Source of the DNA: Megascapheus bottae
Taxonomy: Eukaryota; Chordata; Mammalia; Rodentia; Geomyidae
Direction: 5' to 3'
Assembly: GCA_024803745.1 (NCBI GenBank)
Contig: JANJXV010000043.1
Location: 5,539,518-5,603,517 of the forward strand
DNA length: 64,000 bases
The notes under the pieces are model-generated. The model was not told the origin of the DNA, did no database searches, and saw only the letters and a list, made by a program, of their open reading frames with translations. The stretch's first letter is position 1. Every line of letters starts with the position of its first letter. A program made the position numbers and the translations under genes. This document shows positions 22,153-33,830 of the stretch, in pieces.

Positions 22153-22858
22153 TGAGGAGCACAGAGAATATCTATATATTTTCTATAAACCTATGTTAGC
22201 CATTTGTATTTTTATATTTGTATTGATTTGCATGTTTATACTTGTATTTCCTTAACTTGCCTTTCTGCTTCTGCATATCTGCTTGCTAAAACCCTGAGAA
22301 ATGCAACTGCTGTCCTTGTGGCTAATCTACAACCACCCATTTGTCCTTGGTTCCCAGACTGAGCTACACTGTAGTAAGGAGTATACACATTCCAAGCCGG
22401 AGCTAGAGATAGTAGCCATCTGGTACCTAGAAAGTCGGACTTTCGAGGGCCAGCAAACTTGGGCAAATGTCAACCAATCACAAGTCCATTACCATGGAGA
22501 TCCCCCTAGACTCATATCTGGCATAAAACCATCCTCTTAAAATGACAGCCAGCTAGACTGACCAATGATTAGCCATGACCCCTTTCCTGCTTTGTATTGC
22601 ACCAATCATTTAAGGGAATTATAGGATAAATTTCCCGCGTGGTGTATTTATTTGTTGCTATTACTTGCTGGGGCCTTCCCCCTACCTAAAAATGTATAAA
22701 AGGGGCTGTAATCTTGTGCTCAGGGGCTCTGGTCTGCACTCGACTATCAGTGCGCAGAGACCCGTGCTCGAGCTCCTCAATAAACGACTCATTGCAATTT
22801 GCATTGACCTTTGGTCTCTGGCTACGGGGGGGGGGGGCTTCAAGTTTCTCTGCACAAT
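22153..22858 (+). mobile_element. Solo-LTR-like insertion with TATA box and polyA signal
   Basis: Its presence is defined by comparison of the palindrome arms: these 706 bases are missing from the right arm, and ACCAG flanks the insert on both sides (22148-22152 and 22859-22863). It begins TGAGGAGC, has 'gtataaaagg' at about 22692 and 'ctcaataaacgac' at about 22777, then a U5-like stretch and a G run. The right end reads CACAAT rather than the usual CA, so the exact end is uncertain by a few bases. Probably a class I ERV solo LTR; family unknown. Confidence 0.65.
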
Positions 22859-24022
22859 ACCAGAAAACCCATCAATTTTTGAGTACCTCCATAGAAAGAC
22901 ATTGGGAAGGGATCCTCTTCTCCACCAGCCTAGAGCAGCGCCATCGTGACTGCTGGCAAAGACAGCCAAAACAACTGTAGTCTGAGAAGTGGTGCTGGCA
23001 GCGCCATCATTCAAAAGGGCAAATGTATTCCCAGAGGCAGCTTGGCCGGATGTCTGGTCCTGGCACTATCAGAAGTCCTGGGCATGGCCGCTGTCCTGGT
23101 AAACAAAGCCCCTCATGAAGCCACTGTTTTGTTTTTTGTTTCCTGCCCAATCAACAAAATGATCAGCAAAACTGCAAAGCCAAATCGCAAGAGAAAAAAT
23201 TTTTGGAAAGGTTGGATCCCGAATTTAGTGGAGATACAAGTTTCCTATCCTGTGCCCCACAAAAAGACAAACTGAAGATTAACATTTTTTTTTGTTTACC
23301 AGGAGTACGTCCCCACCCAGGGGGAGGAACGTCCGCTAGCATCGGGGGGCTGGTGTCCGGCTAAGCTGCCTTTAGGAAAACCTTTGCCCTTTTGAATGAT
23401 GGCACTGCCAGCACCACTTCTCAGGCTCCAGTTGTTTTGGTCGGGTCTTTACCAGCAGTCAAGATGGTGCTGCTTTCAGCTGGTGGGGGATGGGATTCCT
23501 TCCCAATGCCGTTCCATAGAGGTATTCTGGTTTTGTGAAGCTGACAGGTCCGGGACACACTGGGTGACTGCTCTGGCCTTGCGCAGGCTTGGTCTGACTC
23601 TTTCTGAAGCCAGCAGGTCTGAGCTGCCGAGAAGCGCTGTCTGCTCAGGTTCAGGAGAAAGGATTTGTCTTCACAGTGGCTCCAAGCAGCTGGGTCTGCT
23701 CCATGCCATCTTCTTGTGCCGGTTTTCTGCCTTTTTCTCTCTGACTTAGATCTCTGTGGTGGTAAAGCTAACTTAGGATCGATCTTGTGGTATGCACTTT
23801 CCCCTATGATGCCAGAACTGGTATTTTGGAGAGAGCAAAGAAAGACTCAACACTGAACCGCCGCCATATTCTGCCAACGACAAGTTCTTTTATCCCTATT
23901 ATTATTTTTGAGTAGTTGTACTAAGGATTTGACAGTTACCAAAGCAGTTTTTGAATATAATATATCTCGATCAAAGTCACTCCTCCCATATTATCACCTT
24001 CCCCTACTCACCCCATCACTCA

Positions 24023-25514
24023 CTCTTCATAATTTTGTGGGATATACATTGGATGCGTGTCTGCATTCTCCCCATCTTCTTCTCCTCATCTATCCGTAGA
24101 CACCACATAAACCCTGTCACTACCCACTGCCTGATGTTATCTGAACCTAGATTTTGCCTTTCTATCGAATTATACCATTTGAGATCTTCTTGAATCTTCC
24201 ATATATCAGTGAATACATGTGTATACAAGATCATACCACCTGATGTATTTACTAAGGAGTTTGTGAGCTAAATGTACCTTCCACATACAAGGGAAAACAT
24301 GAGTCCTGTATCTCTCTGAGTCTAACTTACTTCCTTTAACATAATTTTTTTCCAGGACTTTCCACTTCTTTCCCAGTGATAAAATACTATCCTCACCAAT
24401 GGATGACTAGAATTTTACTATGTCTAGATATGACATTTCTTGGCTCCATTGACCCAATAGTATGCTCTGGGCTGATTCCATCCATGTCTGATAAACTACC
24501 AACAGCAGAATCCTCACATCCTTCATATAGTTTGTTTTTCTCTCTTCCATGGTGCTGTCCTCCCATATGGCTGCCCAGTTCCCCATTGTAATGGGGAATC
24601 TGTGCCCCTAAGAATCCTCACATCTCTAGGGCCTCTGTGCACTTGTTGCTTTATGTTTCTGATCCTCTGGATCATTCCACGGGGTGCAAGTTCAATGCAT
24701 TCCCCATACATGTGCTATAGTCAATCCTGGGACTCTTCTACATTACATGGGACCATCCTAATCCATTGAAGAAATGTCGCATGGGGACCCAGCTGGGCTG
24801 GGACTTTTGCACTGCAGGGATGAAGGGCTTGAACTTTGAATTTTAGGTAGAATTGGAGACACAAGCTCAGAGCTTGTGATTAGTTAGATTTTTGGTGTGT
24901 TTGGTCCAAGTCTCTGAGGACGTACTGTTGTTAACAGATGAAGAGGAGAAAGGAGAGAACTCAAACCTACTTCTTAGTGAAGAAAGAATATTTACAGAAG
25001 GGAATTGTCCTCCTCCTTTAGGAAGAATGAGCTTCCATCATTTGTGAAGAAATAAATTTGAGGACAAAATTCAAATGAAGTCAAGCCAGACCCAGAGATG
25101 CTAAGGATGCATATTTTCTCTCATATGTGGTAGTTAGATCTACTTTATAATTACACAATTATGTTCATGTGGGGTAATTTGCAAAGGTACCCAATTTATA
25201 CCGTAAACCACGCTACGTTCATGGAGGGAGTTTAAATGGTGTCATTCCTTAGAAAACTCACTCTCAGTTCACAAGAATGAATGCCAGGAAGCTGGAAAGT
25301 CTTGTAGGCTTAGAGCAATAAAATTTATAAAACTAATGTGAGGAAAATAGAGAAATTGATGTCTAGAGATGAAGAGGTCAAACACATTTCATAGCTGTGT
25401 TCTCAAGACAAGGGAAAACCAATGTATCAACTGAAATATGATATATTTAGGATAGAGTTTAAATGGTGTAATTCATTAGAACTCCCAAAATACCGGCCAA
25501 CAAAATGATTATCA
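24023..25514. other. Intergenic; an old antisense L1 trace, otherwise nothing recognised
   Basis: 24300-24470 ('tctgagtctaacttacttcc', 'ccaggactttccacttc') resembles the antisense of the L1 ORF2 end, much decayed. No other gene, RNA or repeat is recognisable; ORFs are short and unsupported. Confidence 0.5.
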
Positions 25515-25893
25515 GAAAATAGCGTACTGGATATAGTATGATGCTAAATGAAAGGGCCTCTAGGATGTAGAAACAAAAGCCATATGAGTGATTGTTGTCC
25601 TTAATGTACTATGTTATCTCTCATCTCTTGCTGTCCCTTGATTATCTCATATTGATAGTATCTCACTTTGTTATCTGATATATTGAATATATTTGTAATT
25701 GGTTATTTGAAATTGTATAGGGAAGGTAGGAAAACAAGATGAGGTGTGGGGGTAGGGGGAGGGAAATGGGGACAAAGACATGAGAAAGGGTATCAATGTG
25801 TGTGAATTAATGCACCTTCTATCTGGTGAATATAATGTAACCCTTCCATTAACTACAATAAAAATATGACAAAAAAGAAAATAACGTACTGGA
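25515..25893 (+). mobile_element. LINE-1 3'UTR insertion with target-site duplication
   Basis: Only the last 340 bases of the L1 3'UTR plus an A tail. It is flanked by gaaaatagcgtactgga (25515-25531) and gaaaataacgtactgga (25877-25893), one mismatch in 17. Confidence 0.9.
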
Positions 25894-26227
25894 AATGTAG
25901 AGGATAAGACAGAGGATAGTATACTGAAGTGAGAAGGGGAAATGTTATTAAAAATTCCATACATACCCTACAAAATTAAGACAATTGAAGGGTGTCAACT
26001 CCTTGGTACAAATACATTAATGTAATTCAAATACTTATTTAAAAATAGAATATTGAAGATATTATTGAGGTTGGGAGAGTTGGTGAAACAGAAAGGGTGT
26101 AAACAACCAAAATTCATTTTTCTCACAAACTGATATGTTGAACTGTAACATCTTGCTACAACAAATTAATAATAATCATGATAATAAAGAAACCAGTGCA
26201 CAACTACTTAAAAAGCTTTTCTTTTTT
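25894..26227. other. AT-rich unique sequence, nothing recognised
   Basis: No ORF or repeat beyond short AT runs. Confidence 0.5.
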
Positions 26228-26420
26228 TTTTGTCAGTCTGGGTGCTTGAACTCAGGCCCTGGGCATTATCCTTGGACACATTTTGCTCAAGGCTAGTGCT
26301 CTGCCACTTGAGTCAGAGCACCACTTCTGGATTTTTCTCTGTACATGATGCCAGGGAATCGAACATAGGGCTCTGTGCACGCTAGGCGAAAACGCTACCC
26401 TAGGCCACACTCCCGGCCAC
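26228..26420 (-). repeat. SINE (ID-like, two-part)
   Basis: Poly-T start, 'cttgaactcaggccctggg', and a second ID-like part with the box-B-like 'ggaatcgaacatagggctc' on the reverse strand. Confidence 0.85.
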
Positions 26421-26780
26421 GTGTCACAGAAATTTTTTATGATTCTTTCATCCCTGTGTTTGAAATGTCCAGAGACTTGGCTTGTTAATACACACAGGTT
26501 GGTTAATTGTGACCTGTGAGTATTATTCCTCCAAGGCAATATAAAAGTCAAGGATGAGCCTTCCCTCCCCTGTCTCCAGGACACTGGTTTTATATCTCTC
26601 TCCTCATCACCACCATCTCTGCTCCTTCTGTGTCTTCATCTCTTTTCTGAGGACAGAGGCTGGATTTGTGCTGGGCAACAGATCTGGGGTCCTCATATCT
26701 GTCTACCTGGGCCATAGCTGAAGAGAGAAGCAGCTTAAGCAACTGAGTGGGGCAGGATAGGTGGTGAAGGACTTGGACAC

Positions 26781-27093
26781 AGTTGCCGGGGCCAGCCGGC
26801 AGCAAACCAGGGTTCGCAGATTGGGCTTCCTGAAATGGGGGGCAAGGACTAGGAAAAAATAGAAGAGAGACAGACACACCGGTCCGGGATGTCTGCAGTC
26901 CAGGTAAAGACTGCCCCGTTTATTTTCCACTCCAGCTTCTTCCCTTCCTGAGACCCAGGGAACTTCCAGGTGTTACATTCATATGGTAAATCTCAGGTCA
27001 TTTGAACAGAATAAGGCCAGAAAACAATAAGACAATAAAGCCATTGTCTGATGCAAATCAAGGTACAGTTTGATTCCACTCTGGCTCCCAACA
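26781..27093 (-). mobile_element. ERV2-like solo LTR
   Basis: On the minus strand it begins TGTTGGGAGCC and ends about GGCCCCGGCAAC. An AATAAA (plus-strand 'cgtttattttcc' at 26919) lies at the expected R position, and a CT-rich stretch follows in U5. The flanks ggacac (26775-26780) and ggagac (27094-27099) could be a 6-bp target duplication with one mismatch, as class II (IAP/ERVK-type) elements make. The terminal base is T where A is expected. I infer class II from these signals only. Confidence 0.6.
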
Positions 27094-27099
27094 GGAGAC

Positions 27100-27315
27100 A
27101 AAGTGTATGTCCTCAGTGAATTTGCAGGTAGGGGTTGAAGGTTAGGGGTACCAGTGTATGCAATGAAGAATTCTTTACCTACTGTACTTTTCATCCTCAT
27201 TTGTGGCTCACCAAATTTAGCAGGATATAAATGTTCAAACCAGTTTCCAAAATTCTCCTAAAGGCTGTCTGAAAGGAGGAGGGGGAGCAGGAAGAAGAGA
27301 AGAAGGAGAAATAGG
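27100..27315. other. Unique sequence with a purine-rich stretch
   Basis: AGGAGG/GAAGAA-rich run at 27275-27310, adjoining an L1 tail. Confidence 0.45.
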
Positions 27316-27605
27316 ATATAAAGTGCATTATTTCCCAAACATTGATACCCTTTCTCATGTTTTTGTGCCCTTTTGCCTCTCCCTACCCACTCCCTCCATC
27401 TTGTTTTCCCCCTTCCCTATCCAATTTCAAATAAACAAATAAATGTATATGCAATATAACAGATAACAAGGTAAGATAATGTAATAATATGAGAATAACC
27501 AAGGGACAATAAAAGAGATGAGAAATAACCTAGGACACTAAGAACAACAATTACACATCATATGGCTCTTGTTTCCATATCCTGGAGGTCTTCTCATTTA
27601 GCCTC
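27316..27605 (-). mobile_element. LINE-1 3'UTR fragment
   Basis: 'attgataccctttctcatg' to 'atcctggaggtcttctcat' is the antisense of the L1 3'UTR seen in all copies here. Confidence 0.85.
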
Positions 27606-27654
27606 TAGCTCCTAACTTCCTGATTTTTGCTAGTTAATTCAAAACAAGATATGC

Positions 27655-27745
27655 TCAGAATTCCCTGCCCCAGACTGGCTTCCACCTGTGAATCTCAGAC
27701 CTCAGCCTCTGGAGTAGTTAGAAGTCTGAGCCACCTGGCCCTGGA
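27655..27745 (-). repeat. SINE fragment
   Basis: 'tgaatctcagacctcagcc' and 'agtctgagccacctggcc' match the reverse-strand SINE head. Confidence 0.6.
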
Positions 27746-27929
27746 ACACTATATATTTTTAAGGAGCAGGCTGTTTCAGCTTCCCCCTATTCATGTGGTT
27801 AAACTATACCTTACTTGAGGAGAGTTGTTCCATCAGAATCCTTTCCTGCCACACTTTACTCAATTTTTGTGTGCATTGATACACATGACTCTATGTGTAT
27901 TCATACATTGTGAAAATTGAGATTTAATT

Positions 27930-28290
27930 TTTATGTTTTATAAAAGGATACATGTCCTTTGTTTCTCTGAACCTGACTTATTTCACTCGATATCACATTT
28001 CCAGGCTTACTCATTTCCCTACAAACGCCATAATACAAGAATAGGAAAGTCGAGAGGAACCAGAAGGAGATTTGTGCCTGCATGCTGTCACAGTGGAGAT
28101 AAATAAGGAGTGGCTGTTCATGGGATTGGATTTTCTTTTCAGTGTGATAAAAATACTCACTGCAAATTTCAATATATGAGATAACAAAGTGAGGTACTAT
28201 AACAATATGAGATAACCAAGGGATAGCAAAGGAGATGAGAGACAACATAGTACATTAAGGACAACAATTATTCATTATATGGTTTTTGTT
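27930..28290 (-). mobile_element. Diverged LINE-1 3' fragments
   Basis: 27940-28035 is an old antisense L1 ORF2 end ('tctctgaacctgacttattt'). 28163-28288 is an antisense L1 3'UTR piece, immediately followed by 24 bases of the same 3'UTR in sense orientation (28289-28312). Confidence 0.6.
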
Positions 28291-28354
28291 TGAAATTTGA
28301 TAGGAAAGGGAGGAAAGTTGCTGGATAGGGCAAGGTGTTTCTTGAACTAGGGGT

Positions 28355-28860
28355 TCCATTTTTTGTTTTTTTCATATATTTTTATTGTAATTAATAGAAG
28401 GGTTACATTATATTCACCCGATAGAAGGTACATTACTTCACAAATATTGATACCCTTTCTCATGACATGGTCCCCATTTCCCTTCCCCCCTCTCCCCGCT
28501 CCTCTTGATTTCCCCCTTCCCTCTCCTATTTCAAATAACCAATTAATCACATATAAGATATATCAGATAACAAGGTGAAATATTGTAACAATATGAAATA
28601 ACCAAGGGACAGCAAAAGAGATGAGAGATAACAGTATATTAAGGACAATAATAACTCATTATATGGCTTTTTCTTTCTTATCCTGGAGGTCCTTACATTT
28701 AGTGTCATACTGTTTGGCCTAATGTCTCCAGATTTTGTTCTATTGTAAATATCTGCTAGGAGAGCCCAAGTTTTCTACTGATTATGACAAATGAGGGAAA
28801 CCATTGAGCCTATGTTCCTTTGAGTGTGGCTTACGTCACTTAATATAGTTTTGTAATGCA
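28355..28860 (-). mobile_element. LINE-1, 5'-truncated (3'UTR and ORF2 end)
   Basis: Poly-T/AATTA start at 28368, full 3'UTR, and the antisense of the ORF2 terminal codons at 28780-28850. No target duplication identified. Confidence 0.85.
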
Positions 28861-28999
28861 AAAATTTTAAATTTGTATAGGCAGCACATGTCTGGAGATG
28901 GTTGCCCAACAAACTGAATTTTACAGTGGTTGAGAAGTGAATTTTCTATCATGGATAACTTATCTCAATCAAAGTGCGCAAAAGGAGATCTTTTTTTAT

Positions 29000-29165
29000 T
29001 TTGGTAGCACTGGTACTTGAACTCAGGGCTTTCTTCTTTCTTGGCAAATGATGTACAACCAGATTTTTTGTTTGTTTGTAGTCATTGTATAGAAAGGACT
29101 TAGGGGTTATTAATGCACAGGTATGTTCAAATGCTCATATCTCATGGTCAGCCTCTAGCTGCTAA
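29000..29165 (-). repeat. SINE fragment, degraded
   Basis: 'ggtacttgaactcagggct' is the diagnostic piece; the rest is decayed. Confidence 0.5.
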
Positions 29166-29217
29166 CTAATGAAAGCAAGGTGGGTACTTTTTGCTGTTGT
29201 TAGCTTGCTTGTTTGCT

Positions 29218-29475
29218 TGTTCATTTATACCTGTCCTCGGGCTTGAACTCAGGGCCTGGACACTTTGCCTGAGCTTTTTTGCTCCAGGCTATTATTCTCC
29301 TATTTCAGTCATAGCTCGACCTCTTGCTGTCTCTGTGTGTATGAGTGTGTGTGGTGTGTGTGTGTTTAATTGGATATAAAATTCTAATGGACTTCCCAGC
29401 CATGGATGGCTTTGAAATGAAATTCCCAGGTCTATGCTTCCTGAGTGTCTAGGATTCTGGGTGTGAAGCACAGGC
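29218..29475 (-). repeat. SINE with internal TG tract
   Basis: 'gggcttgaactcagggcct' start; TGTGTG run at 29331-29368 within the element. Confidence 0.72.
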
Positions 29476-30144
29476 ACACAGGGAAAGCAATAAATGAACA
29501 TTACTTGTGACTTGGTAGGAAAATGAATACATAGCTATTTTACATTGCTGAAGGTTTATTGATTTAGAGAACATGGTTGAGACAAATCAAATGATGTAAG
29601 ATAAATAATGTAAAAGGCATGGCTCATCATGTATTTTTACTTATGGAGAAATGAATGTGTTTTGGTGTCACTTGTGTGCTTGGCTCTCCACATATACTTA
29701 ATTGAAACAGTTTAACAAAAGTTTGTATTTCACAGAAAACATGGATCGTATATCATTTAATAATTCCACTAAGCTACTTTCTCTCTTTAACACTTTTTTT
29801 CTTGACTTACTTGCAGCAACAGATTTCAGATTAACATGTCCCTGTACTTGTATAATGTATGTTCATCTGAGTCATCTGTTCTATCATTCTCCTCTTCCAC
29901 CTGCCTTATCACCAACAGACACATTATTATCCAGATTTCTTTTTTAAACAAATAAACTGAGTATTATCACGGCATTCTTCTTTGGTTCCTTGTTTCCATT
30001 TGTTCCACTACTTCCTAATGGAACTCCACTCAAGATACTGATATTCAGGATATTTCTGTTGTTAAATTGTCTGGGGACTATTCGATAGACTTAAAACTTG
30101 AAATTGAATTCCTGCATATGCTGTAATTAGCCATATTTTTTGCT

Positions 30145-30310
30145 AGTCCTGGGGTTGGAACACAGAGTCTGGAAAATATCCTTGGGCTTTCTCAAGGCTG
30201 CAGCTCAAGGCCACATGAGCAACAGCACCACTTCCAGCTTTTTCTGTGTATGTGGTACCGAGGAATACAATCAGATCTTTGTGAATCAGATCTTTGTACA
30301 TAAACGGGCC
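30145..30310 (-). repeat. SINE, partial
   Basis: 'gcaacagcaccacttccagc' and 'tggtaccgaggaatacaatc' match the reverse-strand ID-like SINE. Confidence 0.7.
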
Positions 30311-30330
30311 AAATTCCTGGACCTTATTAA

Positions 30331-30956
30331 CCATATTTTATTTTTTATTTTATTTTATTTTTATTTTTTATTGTAATTAATAAAAGGGTTACATGATATT
30401 TACCAGATAGAAGGTGCATTAATTCACATATACTGATACCCTTTCCCATGTCTTGGTCCCCATTACCTTCCCCTCCACCCCCCTGTCTTGGATTTCCCCC
30501 CTTCTCTATCCAATTTCAAATAACCATATACAAATAAATCCAATATATCAGAGAACAAAGTGAGATACTGTAACAATATGAGATACCCAAGGGACAGTAA
30601 AAGAGATGAAAGATAACATAGTACATTAAGGACAACCGTCATTCTTTGTATGGCTTTTGTTTCAATATCCTGGAGATCTTTTCAATTAGCTTCATACTAT
30701 ATGGCCTTATATATCGAGGTTTTGCTCTATTGCAGATCTCTGCAAGTAGAGCCCAAGGTTTCTACTGATTATGACAAATGAGGGGGAAAATTGAGCTTCA
30801 CTTAATATGATTTTTTCTAAGACTTTCCATTTCCTAACAAATGGGGCGATGTCATTTTTTTCTGACAGCAGCATAGAATTCCATTATGTACAAATACCAC
30901 AACTTGTTTATGCACTCATCAACTGAGGGACATCTAGGTTGGTTCCATATTTTTGT
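30331..30956 (-). mobile_element. LINE-1, 5'-truncated
   Basis: Long T-rich start (30340-30372), L1 3'UTR and the antisense of the ORF2 end to 'aggttggttcc'. 'ccatatttt' on both sides (about 30332 and 30963) may be the target duplication. Confidence 0.88.
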
Positions 30957-31439
30957 ATTAGCCATATTTTCGAGGCTGTCATCTAGGCATAGAACTTGGA
31001 AGCTTTGCTGTCCAGAGGACACCGCTAAAATCTATTGTATTGGACATTCTTTCCCCCCATCCATGTTAGTGAGTTCATTGAGATTTGTAAGCTTTGGATC
31101 AATTTTCTAATTGGACATCTGTCTCATTTCTCTCAGAGTTCCAGGAAGAGAATACTTTATTTAGGGCATTATAGACTGATCAAAAAACAGAGCCACAGGG
31201 GTCACAGTTAGAAACCAGTATAGGAAGTGCAATAATCAGATAGATGATTGAAAAGGAAGAAACACAGTAACTAAATGTCAAACACCATTGCCTACATGCC
31301 AGGAATCCTTTGATACACTGTCAGCAAATTCCTCAATTCCTGAAATTACTTCAGGAAGAAGCAGATATCATATCGGGAATCTTGATTTATTTATATGTAG
31401 GAGACTGAAGACTTCATGTTTTTTTAAGTATAATTCAGT

Positions 31440-31668
31440 CCCAGGCCTGGTGTCTCATACCTGGAATCCTAGCTATTTAACTGGCTGAGTTCTATAGATA
31501 GAGGTTCAAAACCAGCATGGGCAGCACAGACCTGTGAGCTCTCATCTCCAATTAACTACCAGGGAGCCAAAAGTGGAGTTTCTTCCTAAAGTGTTCAAGT
31601 TTTCCTTTGGGCAGGAAAGCCCCTCAAGAACTGTACCCAGGCCTAGAGTCAAAATCTTAGGACGCACA
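31440..31668 (+). repeat. SINE
   Basis: 'catacctggaatcctagcta' head, 'ggcctagagtcaaaatctta' end; its duplicate is 59296-59515, so it predates the block duplication. Confidence 0.78.
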
Positions 31669-31669
31669 T

Positions 31670-31723
<54 letters not shown>

Positions 31724-31751
31724 AGGGCAGCGGGAGAGAGGACAGACAGGC

Positions 31752-31790
<39 letters not shown>
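31670..31790 (+). repeat. (CA)n and (CAGA)n microsatellites
   Basis: CA run at 31672-31718, then CAGA units at 31741-31790. At the homologous site in block 2 there is a GGGA-rich tract instead (59525-59578). Confidence 0.95.
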
Positions 31791-32143
31791 AAACAAAACA
31801 AGGATGCAGAATCTCCTGGGAGACTACAGGCACATTGGATCAAAATGAAGTTCACAGATTTAAAAAAATCACTGCTGTGAACTACCCTGCAATGCAGAAT
31901 AATCTGTATTTTCTCTGATCAGAAAACACTGCCTATAATGTTCTAATATAGTTGAGTATCTACAATGAATACAAAAATGGTAATAAATGAGACAAAAAAT
32001 CTAGGATGATTGTGTTTGTCACAACTGAAAAGTGTGGGACAGAATGTTGATACCAACTATGTGTATTTGAGTTCAAAATGATTGTGGAATTCTGACTTCT
32101 TCATTAAGTATTGCTCTCTCTTTATTTCAAAGGTCTCCAATTA

Positions 32144-33000
32144 ATGCAGAGTTGTGCAATCTAACACACATCTCTGAATTTTATCTCCTGGGACTCTCAG
32201 ATGGCCCTGAGCTACAACCCATATCCTTTGGGCTCTTCCTATGTATGTACCTGATCACCGTGCTCGGAAATCTGCTCATAATCCTGGCTGTCACAGCTGA
32301 CCCTCACCTCTACACCCCCATGTACTTCTTCCTCTCCATCCTGTCCTTGGCTGACATTGTCTTCACCTCCACCAACGTCCCCAAGATGCTAGTGGACATC
32401 CAGACTCACGACAGAGCCATCTCCTATGTGGCCTGCCTCACCTAGATATCTATTTTTGTCACTTTTGGTTGTATGGATCTTTTCGTTCTTACTGTGATGG
32501 CCTATGACCTCTTTGTGGCCATCTGTCACCCCCAAGTTTCTTCTGTGACATTTCTCATGTCCTGGAACTCTCCTGGAAAGACACACTCACAAATGCTATC
32601 CTCAAATATGTTGCTGCTACAATATATGGATTCCTACAATCTTTGGAATCTTTTTCCTTATTATAAAATTATTTCTTCAGTGCTGAGAATTCCATCATCA
32701 GGAGGGAAGTACAAAGCCTTCTCTACCTGTGGTTCTCACCTGTCAGTGCTGTGTTTATTCTTTGGGACAGGATTGGGGGTCTACTTTGCATCGGCCATGT
32801 CACATTCTCCCAGGAGCATCACTGTGTCCTCAGCAATGTACGCAGTGGTCACTCCTCTCATGAATCCCTTCATCTACAGCCTGAGGAGCAAGCACCTCAA
32901 AAGTGCCCTGAGGAGGTTGTTCAAACCAAGAGCTGTTTGCAGAAGCAACAAAGTTGATGTAGAATCAGATAAATTCTACCAGTTTGAATACCTAATTGTT
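32144..33000 (+). pseudogene. Olfactory receptor pseudogene 2, family-7-like
   Basis: OR homology starts at the ATG at 32144, but that ATG is out of frame with the body (offset by one), so the start is broken. The frame reads [39 protein letters not shown] and CLT, then TAG at 32443 where CAG (Gln) is expected. After [12 protein letters not shown] (32497-32532) roughly 170 bases corresponding to TM4 are missing. The next recognisable words ([11 protein letters not shown]) are in another frame. The frame returns for [23 protein letters not shown] and [16 protein letters not shown] is DLF. A splice-acceptor-like 'tctttatttcaaag' precedes the start. Confidence 0.93.
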
Positions 33001-33129
33001 CTAGTTTCATTAGTACAATCCATTACTAGAAAAGAATCTACCTGCAACCCAGGCAGACCAATCTGCTTCTGGTTCCCGTTGACTTTCCTATTCTGGTACT
33101 ATGGCATTTGCAGGGAAGTGAGTAGACTT

Positions 33130-33830
33130 AAAAATGTGCTAGTGAAGCACAACAATGTTCATTGCAGCACTATTCACCATAGCAAAGATATGGAACCAAC
33201 CTAGATGTCCCTCAGTTGATGAGTGGATCAACAAGTTGTGGTATTTGTACACAATGGAATTCTATGCTGCTGTCAGAAAGTATGACATCGCCCCATTTGT
33301 TAGGAAATGGAAAGACTTAGAAAAAATCATATTAAGTGAAATAAGCCAGACTCAAAGGAACGTAGGCTCAATGGTTTCCCTCATTCGTCATAATCAGTAG
33401 AAACCTTGGGCTCTACTAGCAGAGATTTGCAATAGAGCAAAATCTTGATACATAAGGACATATAATGTGAAGCTAATTGAAAGGACCTCCAGGACAGTGA
33501 AACAAAAGCCATATAATGAATGATTGTTGTCCTTAATGTACTATGTTGTCTCTCATCTCCTTTGCTGTCCCTTGGTTATCTCATATTGTTATAGTATCTC
33601 ACTTTGTTATCTGATATATTGAATTTATTTGTATTTGGATATTTGAAATTTGATAGGGAAGGGGGGAAAACCAAGACGGGTTGGGGGTGTGGGGGGGAGG
33701 GAAACGGGTACCAATGTATGTGAAAGGGTATCAATGTATGTGAATTAATTCACCTTCTATCTGGCAAATATCAATTTAAAAAATGAAAAATAAAAAAAAT
33801 TAAAAAAATTAAAAAAAATGTGCTAGTGAA
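33130..33830 (+). mobile_element. LINE-1, 5'-truncated, with 17-bp target-site duplication
   Basis: Perfect duplication aaaaatgtgctagtgaa at 33130-33146 and 33814-33830. The insert has the last 80 codons of ORF2 (open, to SLIRHNQ), the 3'UTR and an AT-rich tail. It lies about 130 bases after the OR pseudogene 2 homology. Confidence 0.96.

Larger units (their letters stand above)
21657..24022. repeat. Imperfect palindrome (arms about 750 bp), left arm interrupted by LTR-like insert
   Basis: The left arm 21657-23112 (minus the 706-bp insert at 22153-22858) matches the reverse complement of 23287-24022. Mirrored landmarks are 'ctgtcaaatccttagtacaa' at 21749, 'gggataaaagaact', 'atggcggcggttcagtgt' at 21838, 'ggaaaaaggcagaaaac', 'gagaagtggtgctggcag' and 'cctggtaaacaaa' near 23098. 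The unpaired centre is 23113-23286. The arms contain only small unsupported ORFs. The ATGGCGGCGG core recalls a promoter or 5'UTR of an L1 or similar element, but I cannot name the family. Confidence 0.85.
29500..32460 (+). repeat. Segmental duplication block 1 (carries OR pseudogene 2)
   Basis: Colinear with 57240-60295. Shared words include 'ggttgagacaaat', 'gagtattatcacggcattc', 'ttaaattgtctggggacta', 'tcaaattcctcaattcctg'-type sequence at 31321, and the OR coding start. The antisense L1 at 30331-30956 is present only here. Non-repeat parts (29500-30140 and 30960-31437) contain no gene I recognise and probably represent the OR's upstream region. Confidence 0.85.

Noticed and set aside
22665..23275. 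Overlapping ORFs in the palindrome and LTR-like insert
   Set aside because: They cross the insertion border and have no recognisable protein features.
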